Origin: Actinomadura barringtoniae
GTDB lineage: Bacteria; Actinomycetota; Actinomycetes; Streptosporangiales; Streptosporangiaceae
Assembly (NCBI RefSeq): GCF_017573505.1
Contig: NZ_JAGEOJ010000004.1
Span: 529,593 to 593,592, forward strand
DNA length: 64,000 nucleotides
Direction of reading: 5' to 3'
A program made the translations under genes and the position numbers. Position 1 is the stretch's first letter. Every line of letters starts with the position of its first letter. Below, piece after piece: positions 27,063 through 35,796 of the stretch. The notes under the pieces were generated by a model that saw nothing but the letters and a program-made list of their open reading frames with translations, had not been told where the DNA came from and searched no databases.

Positions 27063-27372
27063 TTCTACCTCCGTAAACCCCGTGTGCTCGCTGGCTCTAA
27101 GCGCAGGTCTATGACTATGTCCTTGTCCACACCGGTGGGACTCAATGCAGTTCAGTGACTCCGCTCGTCCCTGGTATCGGACCATTCTGAGCTTGCCAGT
27201 CCGCTATCGGCAGTCAACACGCGCATCATCATCAAGGGCGTTCACGCGACGAACAACGACCAGCTCCATCGAGCCCTCATTTGCGTTCTCGCCGCGGCTC
27301 CACACCAGGCATTTGGTCAGGGGCATGTCTCTCTGAGGGCCGCGGAGGCGGTCGATCGTTGGTGGCGATCCT
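27063..27372. other. Intergenic gap, nothing recognised
   Basis: The 310 bases between the quinone oxidoreductase and the LuxR tail have no frame with clear coding character. The region is less GC-rich than its surroundings and presumably holds the oxidoreductase promoter. Confidence 0.4.
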
Positions 27373-27483
27373 TCAATGACGGCCGGGACGGGTGCCCGGG
27401 ACGGCGATGCCGTGCTCGTAGGCCAGGACGACGGCCTGGACACGGTCGCGGAGGTGGAGCTTGGCGAACACGCTGGCGACGTG
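27373..27483 (-). pseudogene. LuxR-type response regulator, C-terminal tail only
   Basis: The minus strand reads HVASVFAKLHLRDRVQAVVL then AYEHGIAVPGTRPGRH and a TGA. This is the last part of a NarL/FixJ-type HTH: the recognition helix end and the closing helix. Everything upstream is absent. At 27484 the sequence turns abruptly into an MmyB-type regulator on the plus strand, so this is one side of a deletion or rearrangement junction. Confidence 0.7.
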
Positions 27484-28203
27484 TCCGAAGACGTCCTCGA
27501 CGCGGTCGCTCGCGCCCTGCGTCTGGACGACGACGAACGCACCTACCTGTTCGACCTGGCCCGGTCATCGCGGCACGCGAGCCGCGCGCCGTCGCGTCGC
27601 AGGGACGTCGAGGTCCCGCCCCGGGTCCAGTGGCTGCTCGACTCCATGACGGTGTCCTCGGCGTTCGTACGCAACGGCCGTACGGACGTCGTCGCCGGCA
27701 ACCCCCTGGCCCGGGCACTGCTCGCGCCGATGTTCGACAGCGCCACCATCGACAGGCGCGGCCGCCCCAACATCGCCCGCTACATCTTCCTCGACCCCGG
27801 CGCACATGACTTCTTCGTCGACTGGGATGCCGCCGGCATCGCCACCGCCGCCCTGCTGCGCGCCGAGGCCGCACGCGAGCCCCACGACCGGGCACTGCGC
27901 GAACTCGTCGGCGAGTTGTCCACCCTCAGCCCCGAGTTCCGCAGCCAATGGGCCGCGCACGACGTCCTGATGCGCCACGACGGCATCAAACGGCTCCAGC
28001 ACCCCGACGTAGGCCACCTGGACCTGACCTTCCAGTCCCTCGACCTACCCCTGTCCGACCGGACCGTGCACGATCTGATCATCTACACCGCCGAACCCGG
28101 CACCGCATCCGAAGACCGGCTCAAACTCCTCGCCAGCTGGGCGGCCACCCAATCTCCGGCGGCACAGCCCACCCGCCACTCTCCTCAGCGCGGACCGCTC
28201 TGA
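27376..28203 (+). CDS. MmyB-type XRE regulator, N-terminally truncated
   Basis: From codon 37 the frame encodes the end of an XRE HTH (SEDVLDAVARALRLDDDERT) and a complete MmyB-like ligand-binding domain (RVQWLLDSMTVSSAFVRNGR, later RFQ-like SLSPEFRSQWAAHDVLMRHD and HPDVGHLDLTFQSLDL). The first 36 codons are antisense to a LuxR tail and are not native, so the DNA-recognition half is missing. The family usually acts with a divergent SDR or quinone reductase; the oxidoreductase at 26145..27062 may be a former partner. The product, if made, cannot bind DNA normally. Confidence 0.7.
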   Translation: MTAGTGARDGDAVLVGQDDGLDTVAEVELGEHAGDVSEDVLDAVARALRLDDDERTYLFDLARSSRHASRAPSRRRDVEVPPRVQWLLDSMTVSSAFVRNGRTDVVAGNPLARALLAPMFDSATIDRRGRPNIARYIFLDPGAHDFFVDWDAAGIATAALLRAEAAREPHDRALRELVGELSTLSPEFRSQWAAHDVLMRHDGIKRLQHPDVGHLDLTFQSLDLPLSDRTVHDLIIYTAEPGTASEDRLKLLASWAATQSPAAQPTRHSPQRGPL

Positions 28204-28455
28204 TCCGTCGCGGTTCGCCCGGCCAAGAGGCCGAAGCGCGGACTCGACCGGCCGAGGCGAGACTAGGCGCGAGCGTGGCCGCCCCGCTTGGTCCGGTGGC
28301 GCACGATTCAGGCCAGGTCATCGGTCCAGCGCCGGACGTCCACGCCGCAATGCACGAATCGGCGGCTGAGCCGGATCGGCCACGGTCCGGCCGGGAAAGG
28401 CTGACCGGGGCGGGCCACCCTTGGCCCGTTGCGAGACCGAGGTCGCGGCGTGACG

Positions 28456-29604
28456 ATGAGCTGCACCTCGACGTCGAAGGGCGAAGGGCAGGCCGGACGG
28501 ATGATTCTGCACAGCGGGTATCTGGCGGAGACCGACAGCTTCCGGGTCATCAGGGATCAGCTGGAGCTCGAGGAGACGGTGAGGACGCTCTGCGATGAGA
28601 CGGGCCAGGCCGCTGACGTCTACACCGGCAATGTGCCGGTGGCGCACGCGCCCGCGACGAACTACGCGGTGGGGCACGGACTCCACGGTCTCGCCCTCGA
28701 CTGGCTCCTGCCCGACGAATTCGCAGAGCAGCTGGTCAACCGCCGGGGCTTGCAGGCCGGAGACAGGATCTGCCTGATCACCTGCTTCGCCGGCGCGCTC
28801 AACGGCGCAGCCCAGCAGCTCGCCACCGCGATCGGCGCCCTGCACGTCATGGGGGTCGAGGTCAGCGGCCCGCTGGACTACATCCACTGGAACCTGCACG
28901 GCGAGCTGCTGCTCAAGGACTACCTGGCAGCCGACCAGGATCTCCAGAACGCGGGCACGAAGTGGAGCAGGGTCGAGGACAAGGCCTGGAAGCTGTACGT
29001 GGGCTACCTCAAGGCCGGATGTACCAAGGCCCTGCAACTGGCGTTCGCGGCGAACGAGGCCGGGGCGACCGGGCTGGTGCTGGACTTCGCGGCCCGCCGG
29101 CCCGACACCAATAAGAAGGGCTCGATCACCGCCCTCGTCAGCAAGGCGAACCAGAACACCGGCCCGGTGAAGGTCAAGGCCCTCCAGGGCATCATCGTCC
29201 AGGCCACCATCGAGAACCGGCTCTTTGCCGACGGGAAAGTGGACCGCGAGAGCACCCACCAGGCCTGGTCGACCGAGCTGCGCACCCTGCTGGGCGGGCT
29301 CTACCTGCTGGCCGACCCGCATGGCGGCCAGGCCACCACCAACCGGAAGATCACCAAGGCCCGGCGAGAGATGCGCGAGGTACTGGCCGCCGACTGGCCC
29401 GCACACAGCGTCGCCTACTTCGACCGGCTCCGCACACTCACCAAAGGCACAGCCGCCGCCTCGACCTGGCAGACCTACATCAGCGCACTCCCGGCACCCC
29501 CGATCCACCAGCCGGCCGTCCAAGCACAGCCCCAGCCGACCATGACGCTGGAAGAACTCGACGCCGAGCTCAACCAGCTCCTCGCAGAATGGGACGCCTT
29601 CTGA
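28456..29604 (+). CDS. Protein of unknown family with clan-CD (caspase-like) peptidase motifs
   Basis: A 382-residue soluble protein. I do not recognise its family. A hydrophobic run ending in His74-Gly (NYAVGHGLHGLALDW) followed 36 residues on by strand-plus-Cys110 (DRICLITCFAGALNG) matches the His/Cys dyad layout of clan-CD cysteine peptidases such as the C80 and caspase groups. The helix AAQQLATAIGALHVMGVEVS fits the next part of that fold. No signal peptide or membrane helix is seen; the C-terminus is Pro/Gln-rich. ATG 28501 is an alternative start. Neighbours are an MmyB-type regulator and a tandem-HTH XRE gene. Peptidase activity is inference. Confidence 0.6.
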   Translation: MSCTSTSKGEGQAGRMILHSGYLAETDSFRVIRDQLELEETVRTLCDETGQAADVYTGNVPVAHAPATNYAVGHGLHGLALDWLLPDEFAEQLVNRRGLQAGDRICLITCFAGALNGAAQQLATAIGALHVMGVEVSGPLDYIHWNLHGELLLKDYLAADQDLQNAGTKWSRVEDKAWKLYVGYLKAGCTKALQLAFAANEAGATGLVLDFAARRPDTNKKGSITALVSKANQNTGPVKVKALQGIIVQATIENRLFADGKVDRESTHQAWSTELRTLLGGLYLLADPHGGQATTNRKITKARREMREVLAADWPAHSVAYFDRLRTLTKGTAAASTWQTYISALPAPPIHQPAVQAQPQPTMTLEELDAELNQLLAEWDAF

Positions 29605-29670
29605 TCTTGGGAGTGTTCTGAGCCGAGATCACCGCGTTCGCCCTGCGGGCGAGCACGGCCGGCGGTCGAT

Positions 29671-30117
29671 TCAGAGCGGGCGCCGTTGTCGGCTGCGGTG
29701 CAGAGCATCGCGCACCGTCTCGGTGTTCACGTCAAGTGCGTCAGCGAGTTTGCGCAGCACCTCGTCCGGTACTTGTGCCGCGCCTCGCCCGAGATCGAGG
29801 CGGTGCACCAGGCCCTCATAGGGCAGCCCGGCCTGTGCCGCGAGGTCCTTGGCACTCAAGCCCCGCCGCACGCGAAGGTCATGCAACGACGGAGCCTCGA
29901 CGTCCGCGTCGAAGAGCTCGTAGGGATCAGCCTGGAGTGCCTTGGCGAGCTCGACCAGATTGTGTGGTGTCGGGACCGAACGTCCGTCCTCCCACTGCCA
30001 CACCTGGGCGCGGCTCACACCGATCTTGTCCCCGAGTTGCGCCAGCGACCAACCCCGCCCCTCGCGCAACCCACGCACCGCCGACGGGCGGAACCCGCGG
30101 ACCGATCTCGGCGGCAT
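29671..30117 (-). CDS. Tandem-HTH XRE-family regulator
   Basis: A 148-residue protein made almost only of two XRE helix-turn-helix domains. The first (about residues 10-65) reads SAVRGLREGRGWSLAQLGDK then RAQVWQWEDGRSVPTPHNLV; the second (about 75-130) reads LHDLRVRRGLSAKDLAAQAG then a helix with EVLRKLADALDVN. ATG 30117 has GGGGAGAGGT upstream, better than the ATG at 30150. It is convergent with the caspase-like gene and divergent from the SIS protein, with a perfect palindrome between, so it likely controls one or both. Confidence 0.8.
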   Translation of the reverse strand: MPPRSVRGFRPSAVRGLREGRGWSLAQLGDKIGVSRAQVWQWEDGRSVPTPHNLVELAKALQADPYELFDADVEAPSLHDLRVRRGLSAKDLAAQAGLPYEGLVHRLDLGRGAAQVPDEVLRKLADALDVNTETVRDALHRSRQRRPL

Positions 30118-30229
30118 ACCTCTCCCCTGCTGCGCCCACCAACCGTTCACACCGAACGTAGCGCCTTCATGTGGCGAGACCGCCGAACCACGCAGCGAGA
30201 CCCCCAGTTACCGCGATGGGCCTGATCGT

Positions 30230-30245
30230 GAACGCGATCGCGTTC
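30230..30245. promoter_or_regulatory. Perfect 16-base palindrome GAACGCGATCGCGTTC
   Basis: Fully self-complementary site in the 318-base divergent region between the tandem-HTH XRE gene (start 30117) and the SIS-domain gene (start 30436). Probable operator of the XRE protein. Confidence 0.6.
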
Positions 30246-30435
30246 GTCCATGCGACAGGCCCCGGCTTCCATGTCGGGAGCCGTCACACCAACGTCGACA
30301 AGGTCAAGGCTTACACAGAAATCGTTGCCGGCGTCCGCCACTGAACGTGAACCCGGACGGTGGTACGGAACGTGCACCACTGGGCGACCGCCCCTTCTTG
30401 CAGCACCGGCCACTGACTCTCGACGGGAGACCAAC

Positions 30436-31506
30436 GTGGAGCCGATCGCACCAGCAGTGATGATCGAACAGGCCGAACGTCTAGGCAGCGACCTACGCAC
30501 GCACACCGTCACCTTCGACCAGCGCGTTCGCGCCACACTCACCCAGCTCGAGCGCCATGCGGTAGATCGCGTGTATCTAACAGGAGACGGCGATTCCTAC
30601 CACGCCGCCTACGCCGCCCAGCTGGCGTTCGAAACGATCGCGGGATCGCCCTGCGAGCCCGTCAGCGCGTTCCGGTTCGAGACCTACACGGCGCCGCAGC
30701 TGACGCCGGCGCGGGCCGGACGGGCGCTGCTGATCGCCGTCTCGGTGTCAGGCGGCACCCAATGCGTCCTCGCCTCGATCGACGCCGCCCAACGCCAAGG
30801 CATACCGACCGTCGCCCTCACCGGGACCCCCGGCAGCGCCGTCACCAAAGCCGCCGACCACAGCATCATCGTCGATCTGCCCGACAGCAGGCCCTCACCA
30901 GGCATCCGCACCTACCAAGCCAGCCTCCTCGGACTCCTGCTCCTAGCCGACCAGCTCAGGCACCCCGGCCCAGGCGCCACCGCTGACGGGCTCCTCAGTG
31001 AGATCGTCGGCCTCGCGCCCGCAGTCGAGGCCACCGCTAACGCCGCCCAAGACCCCTGCCGCCGCCTGGCCGCCAAGCTCGCATCCGCCCCAGTGATCCA
31101 GGTCGTCGGCAGCGGCCCCAGCCACGGCACCGCCCAGTTCGCCGCAGCGAAGTTCATCGAAGGCTCCGGCGTCTACGCCGCAGGCCAGGACCTGGAGGAA
31201 TGGGCGCACGTCGAGCAGCACGCCGCCCCCGACGACATGCCCGTCATCGTGATCGCTCCACCCGGCCGTTCCCACGCCCGCGCCGTCGAACTAGCCGCTC
31301 ACGCCCGCCGCCTCGGCCGCTACGTGATCGCCGTCTGCGCCCACGACGACACCGGCCTCACCCGCCACGCACACGAGATGCTGCCCGTTCACGGAAACGC
31401 CCGGGAAGAGCTCTCCCCGCTGCTGTGGCACGTGTTCTCCGAGTACCTCGCCTGCTACCTCGCCGAAGCCCTCGGCCGCAAACCATTCCAAACCCGCCGC
31501 GGCTAG
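30436..31506 (+). CDS. Double-SIS-domain sugar-phosphate isomerase/deaminase-like protein
   Basis: A 356-residue protein with two sugar-isomerase (SIS) domains, as in the isomerase half of GlmS and in AgaS/FrlB-type proteins. First domain: VYLTGDGDSYHAAYAAQLAF and the phosphate-binding SVSGGTQ. Second domain: IQVVGSGPSHGTAQFAAAKF and the EEWAHVEQHA segment, equivalent to the GlmS region carrying catalytic Glu and His. No glutaminase domain is present, so it probably works on a phosphorylated amino sugar or a fructosamine. GTG 30436 follows GGGAGA. Likely controlled by the divergent XRE regulator. Confidence 0.85.
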   Translation: MEPIAPAVMIEQAERLGSDLRTHTVTFDQRVRATLTQLERHAVDRVYLTGDGDSYHAAYAAQLAFETIAGSPCEPVSAFRFETYTAPQLTPARAGRALLIAVSVSGGTQCVLASIDAAQRQGIPTVALTGTPGSAVTKAADHSIIVDLPDSRPSPGIRTYQASLLGLLLLADQLRHPGPGATADGLLSEIVGLAPAVEATANAAQDPCRRLAAKLASAPVIQVVGSGPSHGTAQFAAAKFIEGSGVYAAGQDLEEWAHVEQHAAPDDMPVIVIAPPGRSHARAVELAAHARRLGRYVIAVCAHDDTGLTRHAHEMLPVHGNAREELSPLLWHVFSEYLACYLAEALGRKPFQTRRG

Positions 31507-31681
31507 AGCCCCAGCCCACCATGTCCGCGAAACCCGGCGCGCAGGCAACATCTGCCCTCCTGCATTTCCCCTGGCCGCCGGCCAAGAGAATCTGAGGTCC
31601 TCCGTAGTGGAAGAGCGGATCCTGTTTCAGGATGAAACCGAGGCGGCTGACCTCACAACACCACCCCGCCAGCTCAGCAAG

Positions 31682-32446
31682 TTAGTCGGCGGGGGCGGCG
31701 CTGGGGTGACTTCTGTTACCTGAGAGGAGGACGTCGATGCCATCCAGAATCCGAGTGAGACCGAAGGCCACGTCAGTGTCGTCGATATCGTCTGAATAAT
31801 CATTGTCCGTCATCAAGGCGGCCACGATGGGATATCCGTGCTCGTGTAGCAACGGGAGCAGGAAATCCTGCACGGTCGTCGAATTCACGGAGTCCGCGCT
31901 GTTCTGCGTGAGGTCGCGGCGGACGCCGGCGATCCGGCGCGCGTACAGATCGAGCAGCAACGCGCACTGGATCGCTTCCTTGGGGCTGAGCCCGGCGCCG
32001 GTGAAGGTTTCCAGGATGACCTCGGTCCAGCGCAGCAGGTTCGGCGTCATCGGCGCGCCTCGGACGGGCAGGTCCACCAGCCAGGGATGGACATCGCACC
32101 GGTCGATCATCGCCTGGGTCCAGGTTGTCGCCGCGGTTCGCCAGTGGCCGGCGCCCGACACCAGATCCGGTGCGGGGCCCCATCCGGTCTCGGCGACCAG
32201 GACCAGCAGCTCATCCCTGGATCTGACGTATCGGTAGATCGCATTGGCCGTGAGCCCGAGTTTCTTGGCGAGCTTGGGCATCGACAACGCGGCGAAGCCG
32301 TCGGTGTCGGCCAGGTCGATGGCCGCCTCGACGACCTGCTCGACGCTTTGAGATGGCGTCCGCCCGAGCTTGCTCGTCTTGGCGGGCAGGCCCCAGGCCA
32401 GAGCCAACCCCGGTGGCAGGTCCTGCGGATCAACGCCAGTCGACAT
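31682..32446 (-). CDS. TetR-family regulator with tetracycline-repressor-type C-domain
   Basis: A 254-residue TetR protein. The HTH lies at about residues 35-80 (SVEQVVEAAIDLADTDGFAA, then KKLGLTANAIYRYVRSRDEL). The C-terminal domain is of the TetR_C type, ending VAFGLTRILDGIDVLL. ATG 32446 is chosen because the upstream extension is Arg/Pro-rich antisense of the esterase promoter and start. It is divergent from a carboxylesterase, with a large inverted repeat between, and probably represses it. Confidence 0.86.
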   Translation of the reverse strand: MSTGVDPQDLPPGLALAWGLPAKTSKLGRTPSQSVEQVVEAAIDLADTDGFAALSMPKLAKKLGLTANAIYRYVRSRDELLVLVAETGWGPAPDLVSGAGHWRTAATTWTQAMIDRCDVHPWLVDLPVRGAPMTPNLLRWTEVILETFTGAGLSPKEAIQCALLLDLYARRIAGVRRDLTQNSADSVNSTTVQDFLLPLLHEHGYPIVAALMTDNDYSDDIDDTDVAFGLTRILDGIDVLLSGNRSHPSAAPAD

Positions 32447-32483
32447 CAGTGGATCGTCCTCACAAGTCTCGCCGGACGCTTGA

Positions 32484-32529
32484 CTTTGTGCGTCCCTTAC
32501 ACTTTTATTCGTGTGCACCTTACACAAAG
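32484..32529. promoter_or_regulatory. Operator region with nested CTTTGTG/CACAAAG and CTTACAC/GTGT repeats
   Basis: CTTTGTG at 32484-32490 pairs with CACAAAG at 32523-32529, and two CCTTACAC direct copies lie inside. The region is in the 101-base gap between the TetR gene (start 32446) and the esterase (start 32548) and is AT-richer than its flanks. Likely TetR binding sites. Confidence 0.55.
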
Positions 32530-32547
32530 ACGGCGGGGGAAGATCGC

Positions 32548-34221
32548 GTGAGACAGCTTGTGCAGGGCCCAACGACAGGTCGCGCCCGTTCGCGGCCCAC
32601 CGTGCCTGGTCACCTACGGACACTACTCGCCGCAGCGGTGCTCTTCGGCGCCTCGGCCTGCGGCGGCGCGGCCGATGCCGTGCCGGCGAGTCATGCCGCG
32701 ACGAGCCACGATCAATCCACGGTGATTTCAACCGATGGCGGCGCCGTACGCGGCACCCTCACCGCGAGCGCGCGGCTGTTCCAGGGAATCCCGTACGCGG
32801 CCCCGCCGACCGGGCGGCTGCGCTGGGCCTCCCCCAGGCGCGCCGCACCATGGTCAGGCATCAGGAACGCGACCAAGCCCGGCAACCGGTGCGCGCAAGC
32901 GAAGGGATTGATCGACAAGGCCAGCAAGACCGAGGACTGTCTTTACCTCAACGTCACAACGCCCCGCCACAGCAGCGCTCGCAAGCTGCCGGTGATGGTG
33001 TGGATCCACGGCAACGGCTTCATCAACGGCGCCGGCAGCCTCTACGACGCACAGCGCCTGGCGAACACGGGCAACGTGATCGTGGTGTCACCCAATTATC
33101 GCCTGGGCATCTTTGGATTCCTTGCGCACCCCGCCCTCGATCGCGGTGCCGCCCGGCAGCTTTCGGGCAACTTCGGGCTCGAGGACCAGCAGGCTGCGCT
33201 GCGATGGGTTCAGCGTAACGCCTCGGCATTCGGGGGCGATCGGGCGAACGTCACCATATTCGGCGAGTCGGCCGGAGGTACGAGCGTCTGCTCTCACCTG
33301 GCGGCCCCCGGCTCGGCAGGGCTCTTCCAGAAGGCGATCCTGCAGAGCGGGGAATGCACCGGGGAAAAATGGTCGCCGGGTCCGCCGACCTGGTTCCCGC
33401 TACCGCGCGCCGAGCGTGAGAAGCACGGACTCGACGTCGCCTCCAAACTCGGCTGTCCCGATATCCGTACGGCCGCGGCCTGCCTGCGCGGCAAACGGGC
33501 GAAGAAACTCGCCAAGTGGTCCGACAACGGCCTCGGATCCGGACCTACGACGGGTGGCGGCGTGCTTCCCCTCAGCCCGCAAAAGGCGTTCGCCACGGGC
33601 CATTTCAATCGCGTGCCGGTCATCGAAGGAACCACGCGCGATGAACATCACCTCTTCACGGCCGCCATCGAGGCCGCGACGGGCAAGCAGACGACCGAAG
33701 CCGGCTACCGGGCCGAAATCCACACGCTCTTCAAGCCGGCCGACGCCGCGCGGATCCTGGCTCGATACCCCAGCGATCATTTTCACTCCGCCGGTGAGGC
33801 ACTGTCCACCGTCGTGACGGACTGGGCATGGGCCTGCCCCGTTCTCGATCGAAACCGCGCACTGGCCGCACATGTGCCCCTCTACGCCTACGAATTCAGC
33901 GACGAGAATGCCCCGTGGTTCACCACCCTGAAGAAGCCGAATTTTCCCACCGGCGCGTTTCACGGTGGCGAGCTGCAGTACCTCTTCAACGACGAGCAGC
34001 TCCCCGGCCCGGCGACAGCCGCACAGCGCCGGCTCTCGGATCAGATGATGCGCTACTGGAGCCAGTTCGCGCACACGGGAAACCCGAACGGTCCCCGCTC
34101 CCCGCAGTGGTCCCCGTTCCAAGCGAGTGAGCACGTCCAATCGCTGGCACCGAACGCAATCGGATCAGCAAATCTCCCCCAGGAACACCAGTGCGCCTTC
34201 TGGGCATCCATCGGTAACTGA
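32548..34221 (+). CDS. Exported type-B carboxylesterase
   Basis: A 557-residue alpha/beta-hydrolase of the carboxylesterase/lipase type-B family. The N-terminus has a hydrophobic segment and a lipobox-like ASAC (Cys38), suggesting a secreted lipoprotein. The body begins GAVRGTLTASARLFQGIPYA, has the oxyanion segment WIHGNGFINGAG, the nucleophile Ser241 in FGESAGG, and the distal His in FHGGELQYLF. Cysteines near CAQAKG and EDCLYLN form the conserved first loop. GTG 32548 follows GGGGGA. Divergent from a TetR regulator; substrate probably an ester taken from outside. Confidence 0.9.
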   Translation: MRQLVQGPTTGRARSRPTVPGHLRTLLAAAVLFGASACGGAADAVPASHAATSHDQSTVISTDGGAVRGTLTASARLFQGIPYAAPPTGRLRWASPRRAAPWSGIRNATKPGNRCAQAKGLIDKASKTEDCLYLNVTTPRHSSARKLPVMVWIHGNGFINGAGSLYDAQRLANTGNVIVVSPNYRLGIFGFLAHPALDRGAARQLSGNFGLEDQQAALRWVQRNASAFGGDRANVTIFGESAGGTSVCSHLAAPGSAGLFQKAILQSGECTGEKWSPGPPTWFPLPRAEREKHGLDVASKLGCPDIRTAAACLRGKRAKKLAKWSDNGLGSGPTTGGGVLPLSPQKAFATGHFNRVPVIEGTTRDEHHLFTAAIEAATGKQTTEAGYRAEIHTLFKPADAARILARYPSDHFHSAGEALSTVVTDWAWACPVLDRNRALAAHVPLYAYEFSDENAPWFTTLKKPNFPTGAFHGGELQYLFNDEQLPGPATAAQRRLSDQMMRYWSQFAHTGNPNGPRSPQWSPFQASEHVQSLAPNAIGSANLPQEHQCAFWASIGN

Positions 34222-34251
34222 TCGCGTGATGCGACCCGATTGGGCATGAGA

Positions 34252-34283
34252 GTGCCCCCGCCCGGGCACTCGGGCGGGGGCAC
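34252..34283 (+). terminator. Hairpin terminator after the carboxylesterase
   Basis: A 12-base-pair stem, GTGCCCCCGCCC with GGGCGGGGGCAC, around an eight-base loop, 31 bases after the esterase stop and followed by GTCTATT. Confidence 0.75.
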
Positions 34284-34441
34284 GTCTATTGAGGGCCCAC
34301 CGGACGGGTCGGGGGTATACCTCAACACCGCGCCGGACTGACGCGCCGTCGAGCTGCAGCAGCAGCCGGTGCAGCTGGTGTTGGGGGCCTCACGCGGCGG
34401 AACGTTCAGGCCCAGTGGCTCCGAGCGGCCATAATGCCGAT

Positions 34442-35419
34442 ATGGAGCAACGTCTCAGTGGACGGCTTGGCCGTGAAGTCTCGGTGATCGGGCTCGGCAC
34501 CTGGCAACTCGGCGCGGACTGGGGACAGGTCGAGGAGAAGGACGCGCTGGCCGTTCTGGAGGCGGCGGTCGAAAACGGGGTGACGTTCCTCGACACCGCC
34601 GACGTCTACGGAGACGGCCGCAGCGAGCGGATCATCGGCCGTTTTCTCCGCGACCACCCTGGCGTCTTCGTGGCCACGAAGATGGGACGCCGCGTACCGC
34701 AGGACACCGCGAACTACACCCTGGACGCCTTCCGGGCGTGGACGGACCGGTCGCGGGCCAACCTCGGCGTGGAGCGGCTGGATCTGGTCCAGTTGCACTG
34801 CCCGCCGGATCCCGTCTTCTCCTCGGACGCGGTGTTCGACGGCCTCGACACGCTGGTCGAGGAGGGGCGCATCGCCGCGTACGGGGTCAGCGTCGAGACC
34901 TGCGAGCAGGCGCTGACCTCCATCGCCCGGCCGGGCACGGCCAGCGTGCAGATCATTCTGAACGCGTTCCGGCAGAAGCCCCTGACAGAGGTGCTGCCCG
35001 CCGCGGCGGACGCGGGCGTGGCGATCATCGCGCGGGTACCGCTGGCCTCCGGTCTGCTGTCGGGCAGGTACCGTCACGACACGGTCTTCGGATCCGACGA
35101 CCACCGCAGCTTCAACCGGCGCGGCGAGGCGTTCGACGTGGGCGAGACCTTCTCGGGAGTCGGCTACGACACCGGTGTGGAGGCCGCCGCCGAGTTCGCG
35201 GCTCTCTCGGCCCCAGGGGCTTCCGCCGCGCAGACGGCGCTGCGCTGGATCATCCAGCAGCCGGGCGTGACGACCGTCATCCCCGGTGCGCGCACCCCCG
35301 ACCAGGCCCGCACCAATGCCGCCGCAGCCGCCCTCCCGCCGCTGCCCGAGCAGACCCTCACCGAGATCCGCGCACTCTACGACCGCAAGATCCGCCCGCA
35401 CGTCCACCACCGCTGGTAA
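34442..35419 (+). CDS. Aldo/keto reductase (AKR family, Tas/YajO-like)
   Basis: A 325-residue aldo/keto reductase barrel. The catalytic tetrad is present: Asp51 and Tyr56 in FLDTADVYGDG, Lys80 in VFVATKMG and His119 in LVQLHCPP. The C-terminal cofactor segment VIPGARTPDQARTN is complete. Length and motif spacing resemble the Tas/YajO-like group rather than the shorter reductase at 21680. ATG 34442 begins the canonical MEQRLSGRLGREVSVIGLGT; the frame upstream is not coding-like. It seems monocistronic; its substrate is unknown. Confidence 0.92.
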   Translation: MEQRLSGRLGREVSVIGLGTWQLGADWGQVEEKDALAVLEAAVENGVTFLDTADVYGDGRSERIIGRFLRDHPGVFVATKMGRRVPQDTANYTLDAFRAWTDRSRANLGVERLDLVQLHCPPDPVFSSDAVFDGLDTLVEEGRIAAYGVSVETCEQALTSIARPGTASVQIILNAFRQKPLTEVLPAAADAGVAIIARVPLASGLLSGRYRHDTVFGSDDHRSFNRRGEAFDVGETFSGVGYDTGVEAAAEFAALSAPGASAAQTALRWIIQQPGVTTVIPGARTPDQARTNAAAAALPPLPEQTLTEIRALYDRKIRPHVHHRW

Positions 35420-35796
35420 CCGTCGCTGGTCGGTTCAGGCCGTGGTCAAGCGGTCGAGCAGGTCACATGCGGAGTGCTGGAGCTCGGTGACGGTCGGGGC
35501 CGCATTGGCCGCCGCGGCCCTGACCGCAGCCAACTCGATCATGTGCGCATCGAACATGGTTGCTCCACGGGCCGACCACGGCCGCCCCGGCTGCGGCACT
35601 TCCGCAAAGAGTGACATGGTCTCGTCGTTTCGCCTGTACTAAGCGAGCCTCCGAGGTGGCCCGTGGCCCGGACGGCCGGTGCACGCAGAAGGGCCGTTCG
35701 TCCCCATCCAGGTGGGAAGGAACGGCCCTGTTGTTTCATTGCGGGAGTCGGTTCATCGGGGATGGCGGCGTGGGAGCAGGGTCATGGCCTGGCGGG
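35420..35796. other. Intergenic gap with a hairpin and a doubtful small frame
   Basis: The 377 bases between the aldo/keto reductase and a secreted protein hold the hairpin at 35690..35729. A minus-strand frame of 60 codons at 35435..35617 (MSLFAEVPQPGRPWSARGAT and on) has no ribosome site or family resemblance; I do not call it a gene. Confidence 0.4.
35690..35729. terminator. Bidirectional hairpin terminator
   Basis: AGGGCCGTTC (35690-35699) pairs with GAACGGCCCT (35720-35729); TCCC/GGGA pairs inside. GTTGTTT follows on the plus strand. It lies downstream of the minus-strand secreted protein and may end that transcript and the reductase transcript. Confidence 0.65.

Noticed and set aside
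35435..35617. Minus-strand 60-codon frame after the aldo/keto reductase
   Set aside because: No ribosome site, no recognisable sequence and no operon context.
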